Positions 51,821-60,842 of a stretch of 64,000 nt of DNA are shown here, piece after piece. The translations under genes and the position numbers were made by a program. Source of the DNA: Novosphingobium ginsenosidimutans (GTDB taxonomy: Bacteria; Pseudomonadota; Alphaproteobacteria; Sphingomonadales; Sphingomonadaceae); assembly GCF_007954425.1 (NCBI RefSeq), contig NZ_CP042345.1, positions 2,850,001 to 2,914,000 of the forward strand, written 5' to 3'. The notes under the pieces are model-generated. The model made no database searches and was not told where the DNA came from. It saw only the letters and a program-made list of their open reading frames with translations. Position 1 is the first letter of the stretch, and the number at the start of each line of letters is the position of its first letter.

Positions 51821-53164
51821 ATGGACATGACTCACCAGTTTCCCGCCTTGGAAACTGCCGCCCCAGAGCAGGCAGCTGAACCCGAGGGTGAACTGCGCCA
51901 GCAGACGCGCAAGGTTCTTTGGGGGATTGGCATCCTAGTTCCCGTTCTGCTTGCTGCGGCAACGCTGATTCCGATTGGTGGCGCGGTGATCGGTTCGGGC
52001 CAGGTGGGGATGGAAAGCAGCGCCAAGCGCGTGACTCATCCCAACGGCGGGGTGATCGCCTATCTCTATGTTCGCAATGGTGACCGGGTGAAGGCTGGCG
52101 ATCCACTGCTGCGGTTTGACGATGGCGTTACTAGCGGCCAGTCGGAGATTTCGGCCCTCTCCGTCGATCAATTGCTGGCGAAGCGCGCGCGGCTTGAGGC
52201 CGAGCAGGTCAGCCTGCCGACCATACGTTTCCCCGATGCCCTGCTGAACTCGACCTCACCCGGCGCCAAGGAAGCGATGGAATACGAACGGCGGCTGTTC
52301 GGCCTGCGTCAGGTTGAGGAGGCCAGCCAGCGCGCCCAGCTTGGAGCCCGCGTGACGCAGCTCCAACGCGAGATATCCGGCTATCGCATCCAGATCGGTG
52401 CACTCAACCAGCAGAGCGCCTTGATTGAGCCCGAGCGCAAGGGTGTACAGGAACTCTGGGATCGCGGCCTGGTGACGATCAGCCGCAAGAACGAACTGGA
52501 GCGCACAGCAGTTGACCTAAAGGGCAATGTCGGCGCGCTCTACGCTACGATCGCCCAGACCGAGGCACGGATCGGCGAAACCCGCCAGCAGATTGTCCTC
52601 TTGGGCCAGCAGCGCCGTGCCGATGCCGGCACCGAGCTCGCCACGGTAAACGCGGCGCTGAACGAGCAGCAATTGCGCAATATTGCGGCAGCCGACAGCC
52701 AGAATCGCAGCGTCGTCAAGGCGAGCTATGCCGGGGTGGTCGAAAAGCTTGCCTTTACGGGTGTCGGCGGGGTGGTTCGTCCAGCCGAACCAATCATGGA
52801 AATCGTACCGGTAGACGATAACCTGATCGTGGAGGCGGCGATTTCGCCAGCGGATATCGAGCAGGTTCAGGTGGGACAACCAGCCCGAATCCGGTTCAGC
52901 ACAATCAATTCAACCGCCACACCGGAAATCGCCGGCAAAGTTTTCTACGTTGCGGCAGATCCAACCGTGCGTGAACGGGACGGCAGCAGCTTCTTCCCGG
53001 TCCGGGTGCGGATCGATGCCGCAATGCTGAAACGCTATCCGGAACTGAAGCTGCGGCAGGGAATGCCGGCCGAAGCCTTTATCGAGACCGGCAGCCGTTC
53101 GATGCTATCCTACCTGACCAAGCCGCTACGCGACCAGTTTGCGCGGGCCTTCAGGGACAACTGA
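51821..53164 (+). CDS. HlyD-family type I secretion adaptor
   Basis: The 447-residue membrane fusion protein links the ABC exporter to TolC. It has one N-terminal membrane helix (about residues 32-55), a lipoyl-like half (GGVIAYLYVRNGDRVKAGDPLLRF), a long coiled coil (about 110-290) and a closing lipoyl/beta-barrel part (VVKASYAGVVEKLAFTGVGGVVRPAEPIMEIVP). This order matches PrtE/AtrB-type adaptors. It starts 24 bases after the exporter. Confidence 0.93.
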   Translation: MDMTHQFPALETAAPEQAAEPEGELRQQTRKVLWGIGILVPVLLAAATLIPIGGAVIGSGQVGMESSAKRVTHPNGGVIAYLYVRNGDRVKAGDPLLRFDDGVTSGQSEISALSVDQLLAKRARLEAEQVSLPTIRFPDALLNSTSPGAKEAMEYERRLFGLRQVEEASQRAQLGARVTQLQREISGYRIQIGALNQQSALIEPERKGVQELWDRGLVTISRKNELERTAVDLKGNVGALYATIAQTEARIGETRQQIVLLGQQRRADAGTELATVNAALNEQQLRNIAAADSQNRSVVKASYAGVVEKLAFTGVGGVVRPAEPIMEIVPVDDNLIVEAAISPADIEQVQVGQPARIRFSTINSTATPEIAGKVFYVAADPTVRERDGSSFFPVRVRIDAAMLKRYPELKLRQGMPAEAFIETGSRSMLSYLTKPLRDQFARAFRDN

Positions 53165-53245
53165 CAAGTCGGGCTCAAGTCATCGCCGGATAGTGGAAAA
53201 CATCAGTGTTGCCGGTGCAAAGATTCCCGGGCTGCCGTAGCCTGT

Positions 53246-53265
53246 CCCAACTTGAAACAGTTGGG
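53246..53265 (+). other. Hairpin in the gap before the TolC-family gene
   Basis: CCCAACT (53246-53252) and AGTTGGG (53259-53265) pair perfectly around TGAAAC in the 135-base gap between the adaptor and TolC genes. There is no T-run. It could tune expression of the outer-membrane component or be an operator; nothing more is visible. Confidence 0.45.
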
Positions 53266-53299
53266 GTAAGGTCGCGCCCCGCAGCTCGGGATTCGGGAA

Positions 53300-55981
53300 A
53301 TGAAGCGTCCGATAGCAGGCTTGCTCGCCTCTGCCGCTGCCGTGCCGGGTGCCTGGCTGCTGGCCAGCGCGGATGAGCGCAGTGCCGCGCCGCCCTTGGC
53401 GCCTGAGCCAGAAGGCGCAAGCCAGCCGCAAGTTGTCGCAGATCCAGCCAAGCGGCTTGCCGCAATCGAACCGGCTTTCGGGCAAGCGCCCGCAGCGGCC
53501 GTCCCGGCAACGGAAATGCAACCGGGGTCTAAAGATTCCTTCCGGCTGCCGGAACCCACCTTTGTTCCGCCGATCGAACCGTTGACCCAAGCCGAACGAT
53601 TGGCCTTGCCAACGCTGCCGCCGCCCGACCTTGTCGCTGCCCTGCCCGCTCTAGTCGTGGCAGATCCCGAGCCATCGCCTGCTTTCGTGGCGAGGCCCGT
53701 GGTGCAGCCGCTACCAGCGCCGATAGCGGAGCCGGCCTCTTCGGTGCCGCCATTACAATCTGCGACGGTCTTGCTGGCGCAAGCCGATACTCCACCGCCG
53801 TTGTTGACCAAACCGACCGCCACCCCGAATTTTGTGGCGGAACCGCTGGTTCAGCCGCTCCCGCCTCAACCAGTGGTCCTGGCGCGCCTGGAACTGCCCC
53901 CTCAGCCCGCTGCAGTGGCCCGGGTCGATCTACTATCCGTAGCAGCCGAGGCGGCGGTGCAAGGTGAGGCTCAGGCCAGCACTCCCGCCTCGCCCTTACC
54001 AGCGCCGAAAGCGATTGACGCCCCGCACCCGGTGAAGGCCACGGCGACCCCAGCCTATCCGGTGGCAGCGAAGCCGGCACCGGCCTATGTTGCTGCCCCT
54101 GTGGTCCAGGCCGTTCCAGTCAAGCTGGCTGCGACCGAGGTGCCAAAGGCTGCATCGGCAGTGCCGCCCAGTAATCCCGCTCCTGTGTTGCCACCTAAGG
54201 CAAAGCCACTGGCCGAGGTGCTTGCCGCAGCTGCACCCAAGGCGCCAGTTCAACAGCCAGTGGCAATCCCTGCCACCCTACAGCCAGCCCCCGTCAGACC
54301 GGCCGAGCCAGTGGCCGAGCCAGTGGCCGTGCCGCGGGCGAAGCTGCCAGTGGGTGAATTGGTGCTGGCCGCATTCACGCCTGCGCCTATCGCGCAGGAG
54401 CCAACCCCGGCCGGCCCGCCGCGCCGGGTTGAAACGACTGCTGCCAAGACTGTGCCGGTGGGCGCGCCGGCACAGGTTATCTATCCCGAACCGGCCTTCG
54501 GTCCGCCCGAAGCGAAGTTCATCCCAGCGGCCTATTCCTCGATCGAGCCGCCCGAGCAGCCGACCAGCCCTGGTTCGGCCAGCACCCTCGCCCAGGCGAT
54601 CGCCTACAGTTACGAAACCAACCCGCGCCTACTGGCGGAGCGCGCCTCGAGCCGCGCCGCCGATCTCGGCTATCCGGCAGCGCGCGCCGCATTCGGACCG
54701 CGGCTCGATGCCAGTGCCAACCTGTCCTACACGCGCGATCGCGACGAGGTCCTGCCCGGCAGCTTCCTGCGCCAGCAGGGCTGGAGCGACACCGCCAGCC
54801 TGATCCTCAGCCAGCCGCTGTTGACCTTCGGCCGCTCGCAGGCGCGGGTTGGCCAGGCGGCGGCCACCATCGAGTACCGCCGCGAGTCGCTGCGACTGGT
54901 CCAGAACGAAGTGATGCTTGATGTCATCGCGGCCTATGTCGGCACACTGCGCGAGGCTGGTGCCGTCACGATCGCGCGCGAGAACGTCGCTCTGCTGCAG
55001 CGCCAGCTGGAAGAATCCAATGCCCGCTTTGCGGTGCGCGAGATTACCCTAGCGGATGTCCAGCAGGTCGAAACCCGGCTCGCTCTTGGCAAAACGGTTC
55101 TGCTCGATGCGCAGGCACGCTTGGGTGAAATCCAGTCGCGGTTCTATCGCGCGGTTGGGATGCCGCCGGGCGAACTCGCCCCGCCCGAGCCGCTGACATT
55201 GCCTGTCACCGCACTGTCTGAGGCTTATGGGCTGGCTGATACCGAAAGCCCGCTGGTCCGCGCGGCCCAGGCGCGTGAACGGGTATCGCGCGCATTTCTG
55301 GCCGGGACCCGGGCCGAGGCGGCGCCGCGCGTCGATTTCCGCGGAACGGCTGATTATGGCTCGGTCTCGGAGTACACTCGCGACCTGCGCGGCACGCGGG
55401 TTCGCGGCACGGTGACGCTGTCCGTCCCGCTGTTCGACAGCGGTGCCCGTTCAGCCGAATCCGGCCAAGCGCGCGAGGCCAATTCCGCCGATCTGCAACT
55501 GATCGCAGCCGCCCAGCGTGACAGCCGCACGGCAGTGGCGACCGGTTGGAACAACCTGCTCGCCGCGAGGATGTCGATTGATCACTATCGTCAGGCGGTG
55601 GAAAGTGCCCAGCGTGCCTACGAGAACGCACAGCGGCAGGAGCGGGCCGGGATGCGCAGCACGCTTGATGTGCTCGATTTGGCGCGCGACCTGCTGAATG
55701 TCCGCAATGCCTACAATGCGGCACTGGCTGACGAGTACCAGAGCCGCGCCACACTGCTCGCCGCCATGGGCCAGCTTGATCCGACCAAGATGTCGGATGG
55801 TCTAACACTCTATGATCCCTCCGATCACTTCCGCAGGGTCAAGGGCAAGGGGGATGTCCCGCTGCTGACCGGGACCCTATCGGCACTTGACGGAGTTACC
55901 CTCCCGAACCTCAAGTCCAGCCGCGCCTCACCCGATGCGGCGGCTCTGGTGGGGACAGCCGAAACCGTGACAGGGGAATAG
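53300..55981 (+). CDS. TolC-family outer membrane protein with a long Pro/Ala-rich N-terminal extension
   Basis: The 893-residue protein is twice the usual TolC length. A signal-like start (MKRPIAGLLASAAAVPGAWLLASA) is followed by about 400 residues rich in Pro, Ala and Val (25-425) and then a complete TolC domain (about 428-850: SASTLAQAIAYSYETNPRLLAERA; DVLDLARDLLNVRNAYNAALADEYQSRA). The extension has three copies of a 16-residue unit, SPAFVARPVVQPLPAP (126-141), TPNFVAEPLVQPLPPQ (175-190) and APAYVAAPVVQAVPVK (260-275). TolC forms the exit channel for the type I system. The extension might span periplasm and wall, which is inference. Confidence 0.9.
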   Translation: MKRPIAGLLASAAAVPGAWLLASADERSAAPPLAPEPEGASQPQVVADPAKRLAAIEPAFGQAPAAAVPATEMQPGSKDSFRLPEPTFVPPIEPLTQAERLALPTLPPPDLVAALPALVVADPEPSPAFVARPVVQPLPAPIAEPASSVPPLQSATVLLAQADTPPPLLTKPTATPNFVAEPLVQPLPPQPVVLARLELPPQPAAVARVDLLSVAAEAAVQGEAQASTPASPLPAPKAIDAPHPVKATATPAYPVAAKPAPAYVAAPVVQAVPVKLAATEVPKAASAVPPSNPAPVLPPKAKPLAEVLAAAAPKAPVQQPVAIPATLQPAPVRPAEPVAEPVAVPRAKLPVGELVLAAFTPAPIAQEPTPAGPPRRVETTAAKTVPVGAPAQVIYPEPAFGPPEAKFIPAAYSSIEPPEQPTSPGSASTLAQAIAYSYETNPRLLAERASSRAADLGYPAARAAFGPRLDASANLSYTRDRDEVLPGSFLRQQGWSDTASLILSQPLLTFGRSQARVGQAAATIEYRRESLRLVQNEVMLDVIAAYVGTLREAGAVTIARENVALLQRQLEESNARFAVREITLADVQQVETRLALGKTVLLDAQARLGEIQSRFYRAVGMPPGELAPPEPLTLPVTALSEAYGLADTESPLVRAAQARERVSRAFLAGTRAEAAPRVDFRGTADYGSVSEYTRDLRGTRVRGTVTLSVPLFDSGARSAESGQAREANSADLQLIAAAQRDSRTAVATGWNNLLAARMSIDHYRQAVESAQRAYENAQRQERAGMRSTLDVLDLARDLLNVRNAYNAALADEYQSRATLLAAMGQLDPTKMSDGLTLYDPSDHFRRVKGKGDVPLLTGTLSALDGVTLPNLKSSRASPDAAALVGTAETVTGE

Positions 55982-56036
55982 ACCGGGATTGGTAAATCCG
56001 CTCGACGTCAGCGCTCCACTCCGGCAAGCGACGATC

Positions 56037-57194
56037 ATGCTGCGGGTCCTGCACATTTCGGCTGACTATCCCGATCCGCTTCAACCGGCCAAGACGCGTG
56101 CCATTTCTAACCTGGTCGAGGCGACGGCTGGGCAGCTCGATCATCGTGTCTATTCGCTCAACCGCGCGAACGGCTGGAGAGGATGGGTGCAGCCGGGCAG
56201 CACGGAGGTTGTGGAGCGCGGCCTCGCGCTAGTGCCAATGCGCTACCACGCACCCCGTTGGGGTCTGATGCTCGCCAAATCGATGGAGGGTGTTGCGGCA
56301 GCGATCGCTGCAGACATCGCAGCGTTGGGATATGAGCCCGACGTGATCCATGCCCACAAGCTGAGCTTTGAAGGGCTGGCAGGGCAAGCTCTGGCGCGGC
56401 GCCTCGGCAAGCCCTTCGTGATGTCGCTACAGGGCAACACCGACCAGAAAGTGATCTCTGCCCGCCGCGACCTGCATCGGCACTTCAGTGCAGCGTGGCA
56501 CGATGCGGCCCATGTGTTTGCATTCAGCCCGTGGATCGCAGCCTGGTGCCAGGGCCGCTTTGGCAGGCGCCGTCGGCCGGTTTCCAATCTGCCCTGCATC
56601 GTCGCGAGCGAGCGGATCTTGGCGCCAAGCGAAAACCAAGACACGGTCTGCACGGCGTTCAATCTGGACTTCTGGCAGAATAAGAATCTGCAGACCCTGG
56701 TTAAGGCCGTTGCCCTTGCCCGCCGCGAGATCCCTGCGCTGAGGTTCAAGATTGCCGGAGCAGGCAGCAATGTCGCAACAGCCAAGGTCGGACAGCTGAT
56801 TGAAGCTGCGGGGATTGCGGAGATAACGACTCTGTCTGGCCATATCCCGCCCGAACGCATTCAGGACTGGATGAACGATGCGGCAGTGTTTGCCCTGCCC
56901 TCGCGCCGCGAAACCTTTGGCATGGTCTTTGTCGAGGCGTTGTTGGCGGGCACGCCGATAGTCCATCCTGCAGGGGCAGCCGTTGATGGCTATTTCGACA
57001 ATCTGCCCTTTGCCCTTGCCGCCCGAGCGCAAGATCCCGAGCGTGTTGGTGCTGCCTTAGTGCAAGCACTGAAATCCCAGCACGAGATCAAGACCCAGCT
57101 GGCCGGCTGGCAACTGCACGACGGCGCCCGAAGCTTTCAGCGTGAAGCGATCGTCTCCAGCTATTGCGCGGCAATCGAACGGGCGGCGGCCTGA
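56037..57194 (+). CDS. Glycosyltransferase family 4 protein
   Basis: The 385-residue protein has the GT-B pattern of GT4 retaining transferases. It opens MLRVLHISADYPDPLQPAKT, has HAHKLSFEGLAGQALARRLGKPFVMSLQGNTDQ in the N-terminal domain and AVFALPSRRETFGMVFVEALLAGTPIVHP (the E-x7-E donor-binding motif) in the C-terminal one. Donor and acceptor sugars are unknown; it probably extends the lipid-linked chain begun at 47403. ATG 56037 gives the canonical start; a TTG at 55989 would add 16 residues. Confidence 0.9.
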   Translation: MLRVLHISADYPDPLQPAKTRAISNLVEATAGQLDHRVYSLNRANGWRGWVQPGSTEVVERGLALVPMRYHAPRWGLMLAKSMEGVAAAIAADIAALGYEPDVIHAHKLSFEGLAGQALARRLGKPFVMSLQGNTDQKVISARRDLHRHFSAAWHDAAHVFAFSPWIAAWCQGRFGRRRRPVSNLPCIVASERILAPSENQDTVCTAFNLDFWQNKNLQTLVKAVALARREIPALRFKIAGAGSNVATAKVGQLIEAAGIAEITTLSGHIPPERIQDWMNDAAVFALPSRRETFGMVFVEALLAGTPIVHPAGAAVDGYFDNLPFALAARAQDPERVGAALVQALKSQHEIKTQLAGWQLHDGARSFQREAIVSSYCAAIERAAA

Positions 57195-57196
57195 TC

Positions 57197-58498
57197 ATGG
57201 GCACACTCCAAGCCAGGCTTCTGGAAAAGCTGCAGCCCTACATCATGCCGATGGCCTCGTTGGGCGTGCGCGGGCTTGGGGTGCTGGCCGGTTTTGCCGT
57301 CACGATCTATATCGGAAGACTGTTCGGCCCGGTCGCGAACGGACAGTATGCGATCGTTTCGCAGACGGCCATCTTCCTGGCCATGATCGCCATCGGCGGC
57401 CTCGATCTGGCTGTCGCCCGAGAGTTTCCGCAAGCCAAGGTCCAGGGCAAGTCGGTATCGCGTCGTAGCCTGGCCCTGGTGCTAGGCCAGTCGCTCGGGA
57501 TAGCAATCGCCCTGGCCGGAATTCTAACCGTTGCGTCCGGCCCCTTCCTCCACATGCTGGGCCGCCCTGATTTGCCGCAAGGCAGCATCCTGCTGCTCTG
57601 CCTTATCCTGTTGTCGCGCACCCTGCTGCGAATGCTGGCGACAATCCTTCGCGCCCAGTCCTACTTCCTGACCAGCCAAGCGATTGAAATGCTGTCCGTG
57701 CCACTGCTTACGGTCGTCCTGATTGCGGCAGGCCTGGCCGGAACAGTCAGCGAGATCCTGCTCGCCACCTTGATCGCCGGGTGCATTGCAGCGACTGGCG
57801 GCATGGTCGTCGCTTGGCGCGAATCCAGCGGCGCAAGCGATGCCTGGCAGGTCGACATGCGCAAGCTCTATGCAACCGCCTGGCCGTTGTGGGGCGTGGC
57901 GATCGCCCAGAACTTTGCGGACTGGTATGGCCTCGTTACCATCACAGCCATTGGCGGTCTGGCAGAGACCGGCCTGTTTCGCGTTGCGTCCCAATTCGCG
58001 GTATCGTTCTCGATCATCACGCTGGGGCTGTTGGGTACCTACTCGACGCCGGTCAGTGCCGCCTTCCATGCCAACGACAAGGAGCTCGCCGCAAAGACGG
58101 CGGGACAGGCTACCATGCTATCCCTCGCTCTTGTCCTGCCGCTGGCGCTGATTGTCCTGCTCCTTGCGCCTTACCTACTAGGCCTGGTGGGCCCAGAATT
58201 CGCCGCCAGCGCCACTGTCCTGCGCGTTCTGCTGCTGGGACAGATCGCCTTCACATTTGCCGGATCGGCCAGCATGGTCCTGGCGATGAGCGGACATCCG
58301 CGGATCAATCTGTGGGTCAATCTGATGACCACGGCCGCCATCGTGCTAACCGCTCCGTTCTTTGTCCGGACATGGGGCGCCACCGGCTTGGCCGCCTGCA
58401 TCTCTTCATTAATGGCCTTTCGCGCGATTAGCTGCGTTTTGGCGGTGCGCCGCCTTGAAGGAATCGACGTTTTGCGCGGGCGACTTATCGCTGAATAA
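57197..58498 (+). CDS. Oligosaccharide flippase (Wzx-like, MATE/MVF fold)
   Basis: The 433-residue protein has about 12 membrane helices and the polysaccharide-exporter layout: YIGRLFGPVANGQYAIVSQTAIFLAMIAIGGLD near the start, paired helices throughout, and LGLVGPEFAASATVLRVLLLGQIAFTFAG near the end. It would flip lipid-linked oligosaccharide to the periplasmic face. It starts two bases after the glycosyltransferase stop, so the two are coupled. A Wzy polymerase is not seen in the window. Confidence 0.88.
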   Translation: MGTLQARLLEKLQPYIMPMASLGVRGLGVLAGFAVTIYIGRLFGPVANGQYAIVSQTAIFLAMIAIGGLDLAVAREFPQAKVQGKSVSRRSLALVLGQSLGIAIALAGILTVASGPFLHMLGRPDLPQGSILLLCLILLSRTLLRMLATILRAQSYFLTSQAIEMLSVPLLTVVLIAAGLAGTVSEILLATLIAGCIAATGGMVVAWRESSGASDAWQVDMRKLYATAWPLWGVAIAQNFADWYGLVTITAIGGLAETGLFRVASQFAVSFSIITLGLLGTYSTPVSAAFHANDKELAAKTAGQATMLSLALVLPLALIVLLLAPYLLGLVGPEFAASATVLRVLLLGQIAFTFAGSASMVLAMSGHPRINLWVNLMTTAAIVLTAPFFVRTWGATGLAACISSLMAFRAISCVLAVRRLEGIDVLRGRLIAE

Positions 58499-58614
58499 GC
58501 GCGCAAGGTCTTGTTATGACTATGTTTACCGGACTCGGCTAACTCCGGGTGAAAGCTCATGGTGTCAAACCTGTGACTAGCGAATTAACCTGATCTTTTC
58601 CATCAAGCCTTAAT

Positions 58615-58660
58615 ACCCGGCCGGTATCCCGCCGATGAACCAAAAAGGGAAATACCGGGT
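58615..58660 (+). promoter_or_regulatory. Leader stem that could hide the ribosome site of the RTX gene
   Basis: ACCCGG (58615-58620), TAT (58625-58627) and CCC (58628-58630) can pair with CCGGGT (58655-58660), ATA (58652-58654) and GGG (58647-58649), with two small bulges. The 3' strand contains the AAGGGA ribosome site and ends one base before ATG 58662, so folding would block translation. Confidence 0.4.
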
Positions 58661-58661
58661 C

Positions 58662-60719
58662 ATGGCCATTTGGACTGTCACGAATAGCACCGAACTTGCC
58701 AACGCAATCTCGAAGGCGGCGGCAGGCGACGAGATCAAGGTTGCGGCGGGCGAATATCCGTCGTTGTCGATCCGCTACAAGCTTGCAGACACGCCAATCA
58801 AGATCACGGCCCTTGATCCGTCCAACCCGCCGGTATTCAACAGCGTGGTCATCTTCGGTTCTACCGGCATTGTCCTGGACGGCCTGACCTACAAGCTGAT
58901 CCCGAGCGCGACGAGCACCTCGGCAAGCAGCGCGATCACGATCACCCAATCCAGCGGGATCAGCGTGCTCAACTCCAAGATCACCGGCGGCCCCTCGGTC
59001 AACGGCGTGGATCCCAGCTCGACCGTGCTCGATGCAACCGGCAACGTGCTTGGCCTGCCCGTCGGCCGCGGCATCATGATCAACAAGTCGAGCGACATCC
59101 GCATCGAAGGCAACGACATTTCGCTGTTCCACAAGGGCGTCGTGATGGCGCAGTCGAATGGCGTGACCATTCACAACAACGAAATCCACGACCTCCGCTC
59201 ATCGCCAATAGTTGGCTCCGCGCTGAACGACATCACGATCTCGTCAAACCACACCTACAACTATACGCCGTGGGCCTGGGGAACCAGCTATGGCGACCAC
59301 GGCGACCTGATCCACATATGGACCGATGCCAATTACCAAACGACAGCTTCCAAGAACATCATCATCAAGGACAACTTCCTGACCCAGGGCACCGGCACAG
59401 CGATGCTGGGGATCTTCCTTGCCAACAATTCGACGCCGTTTGGCTATGAGAATGTAGTCATTCAGAACAACATCATCTCGAACGCCAACAACCAGGCGCT
59501 TCGGCTTGAGCACGTCCAAGGGATCGTGACCGGCAACACCGCGATCGCGCCTGACAACAGCATGGTCAAAGGCTCGCCCGGCCTGATCGCCGCCGAAGGC
59601 TCTTCACTGACGATCACCAATAATCTGCTGGGCCACGTCACCGTTTACACCGATTCGACGTCGGTCCAGTCGGGCAACATGATCATCACCCGCGCTGACC
59701 CCAACGCTGCAGGTTATTATGGTAAAGTTTTCATAAACGGCCTCGCCACGCTGCCAAAGCTTGAAGATCTGGCCAAGATTGACGGAATCACAGCTGGGGC
59801 CGTGCTGACCTGGGCTGGTCAGCTGGCTTGGGAAGCCTCGACCACAACGACAACGACAACGACAACGACGACGGATACGTCCGGCACAATTTCACCCGGC
59901 ACCGTCTTGGTCGAACCGGTCCCCGCCGATAGCACTACATCGGGTTCAACAAGCCCCACCTCGACGACAACCACCACCGAACCTGCACCGACACCGGCGC
60001 CAGCGCCGACGCAGCCGGTCATCAATGGAACGGCAGGCGTCGACAACTTGAGCGACAAGGGCATTGCTTCGAAGCTGTTTGGCTTGGCGGGCGATGATTT
60101 CTACACGGTAAGCGCCACCGGTACGACGGTGAACGAGGTTGCCGGCGGCGGGATCGATACGGTCAACGCCAGTGTCAATTTCACGCTGAGTGCTGAAGTC
60201 GAGCACCTGAACCTCACCGGGTCAGCGGTGAACGGAACAGGCAACGGCTTGGCCAACTACATCAATTCGGATGCAGGCAGCCAGGTCCTCAGCGGACTTG
60301 GCGGCAACGACCGGCTCAGCGCTGGTGCCGGCAACGACACTGTTTATGGCGGTGACGGCAACGACATCATCAACGGCGGTAGCGGCAACGACAAGCTTTA
60401 TGGCGGCGCCGGCAAGGACGCATTTGTCTTTGATCAGAGCAGTGTTGCGAATAACGATTTCGACGAGATCTTCGACTTCGTCAGCCGCCAGGACAAGATC
60501 GACCTGCGCGGGATCGACGCGAACAGCAACACCTCGCGCAATGACACATTCACGCCGATCTGGGGCGCCAACTTCTCGAAGAAGGCCGGAGAACTGCAGA
60601 TCAAGGCCTATGCTGGCGGCATGCTGGTCTCAGGCGACGTCAACGGTGACGGGGTGCCGGACTTCAGCATGATGGTCCATGGCGTTTCGAAACTGCTGTC
60701 GACCGACTTCAACTTCTGA
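58662..60719 (+). CDS. Right-handed beta-helix protein with RTX calcium-binding tail, type I secretion substrate
   Basis: The 685-residue protein has no signal peptide. Residues about 10-340 form a pectate-lyase-like parallel beta-helix (GIVLDGLTYKL; GVTIHNNEIHDLRSSPIVG; NVVIQNNIISNANNQALRLEH). A Thr-rich linker (about 393-445) follows, then RTX nonapeptides from residue 547 (GGNDRLSAGAGNDTVYGGDGNDIINGGSGND) and a serralysin-like C-terminal domain ending in VNGDGVPDFSMMVHG. This is the expected cargo of the exporter at 50081-55981. It may bind, cleave or epimerise a polysaccharide; catalytic residues cannot be fixed. ATG 58662 is favoured over 58635 by AAGGGA. Confidence 0.87.
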   Translation: MAIWTVTNSTELANAISKAAAGDEIKVAAGEYPSLSIRYKLADTPIKITALDPSNPPVFNSVVIFGSTGIVLDGLTYKLIPSATSTSASSAITITQSSGISVLNSKITGGPSVNGVDPSSTVLDATGNVLGLPVGRGIMINKSSDIRIEGNDISLFHKGVVMAQSNGVTIHNNEIHDLRSSPIVGSALNDITISSNHTYNYTPWAWGTSYGDHGDLIHIWTDANYQTTASKNIIIKDNFLTQGTGTAMLGIFLANNSTPFGYENVVIQNNIISNANNQALRLEHVQGIVTGNTAIAPDNSMVKGSPGLIAAEGSSLTITNNLLGHVTVYTDSTSVQSGNMIITRADPNAAGYYGKVFINGLATLPKLEDLAKIDGITAGAVLTWAGQLAWEASTTTTTTTTTTTDTSGTISPGTVLVEPVPADSTTSGSTSPTSTTTTTEPAPTPAPAPTQPVINGTAGVDNLSDKGIASKLFGLAGDDFYTVSATGTTVNEVAGGGIDTVNASVNFTLSAEVEHLNLTGSAVNGTGNGLANYINSDAGSQVLSGLGGNDRLSAGAGNDTVYGGDGNDIINGGSGNDKLYGGAGKDAFVFDQSSVANNDFDEIFDFVSRQDKIDLRGIDANSNTSRNDTFTPIWGANFSKKAGELQIKAYAGGMLVSGDVNGDGVPDFSMMVHGVSKLLSTDFNF
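59844..59873 (+). repeat. ACAACG microsatellite encoding the poly-Thr linker
   Basis: Four copies of ACAACG (59844-59867) plus ACGACG encode a run of threonines between the beta-helix and RTX parts. Unit changes would be in frame, altering linker length without breaking the gene. Confidence 0.8.
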
Positions 60720-60731
60720 TGACGATCGGAG

Positions 60732-60762
60732 CTGCGACCGCGTCGGGAAGGCGTGGTCGCAG
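60732..60762 (+). terminator. Strong hairpin after the RTX gene
   Basis: CTGCGACCGCG (60732-60742) and CGTGGTCGCAG (60752-60762) form an 11-bp stem with one G-T wobble, around a nine-base loop, 12 bases after the RTX stop. No T-run follows, so termination may be partial or Rho-dependent, or the stem may protect the RTX mRNA end. Confidence 0.5.
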
Positions 60763-60842
60763 TTGCCGACAGCTCAATTGACTTAGCAAGAGATTGCCTT
60801 GACCTTGCCCTGTCCTGAGATTCAGCAGCAAGGCGACCCATA

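Noticed and set aside
59844..59873. Phase-variation switch by the ACAACG repeat
   Set aside because: The repeat unit is six bases, so gain or loss keeps the frame and cannot turn the gene off.
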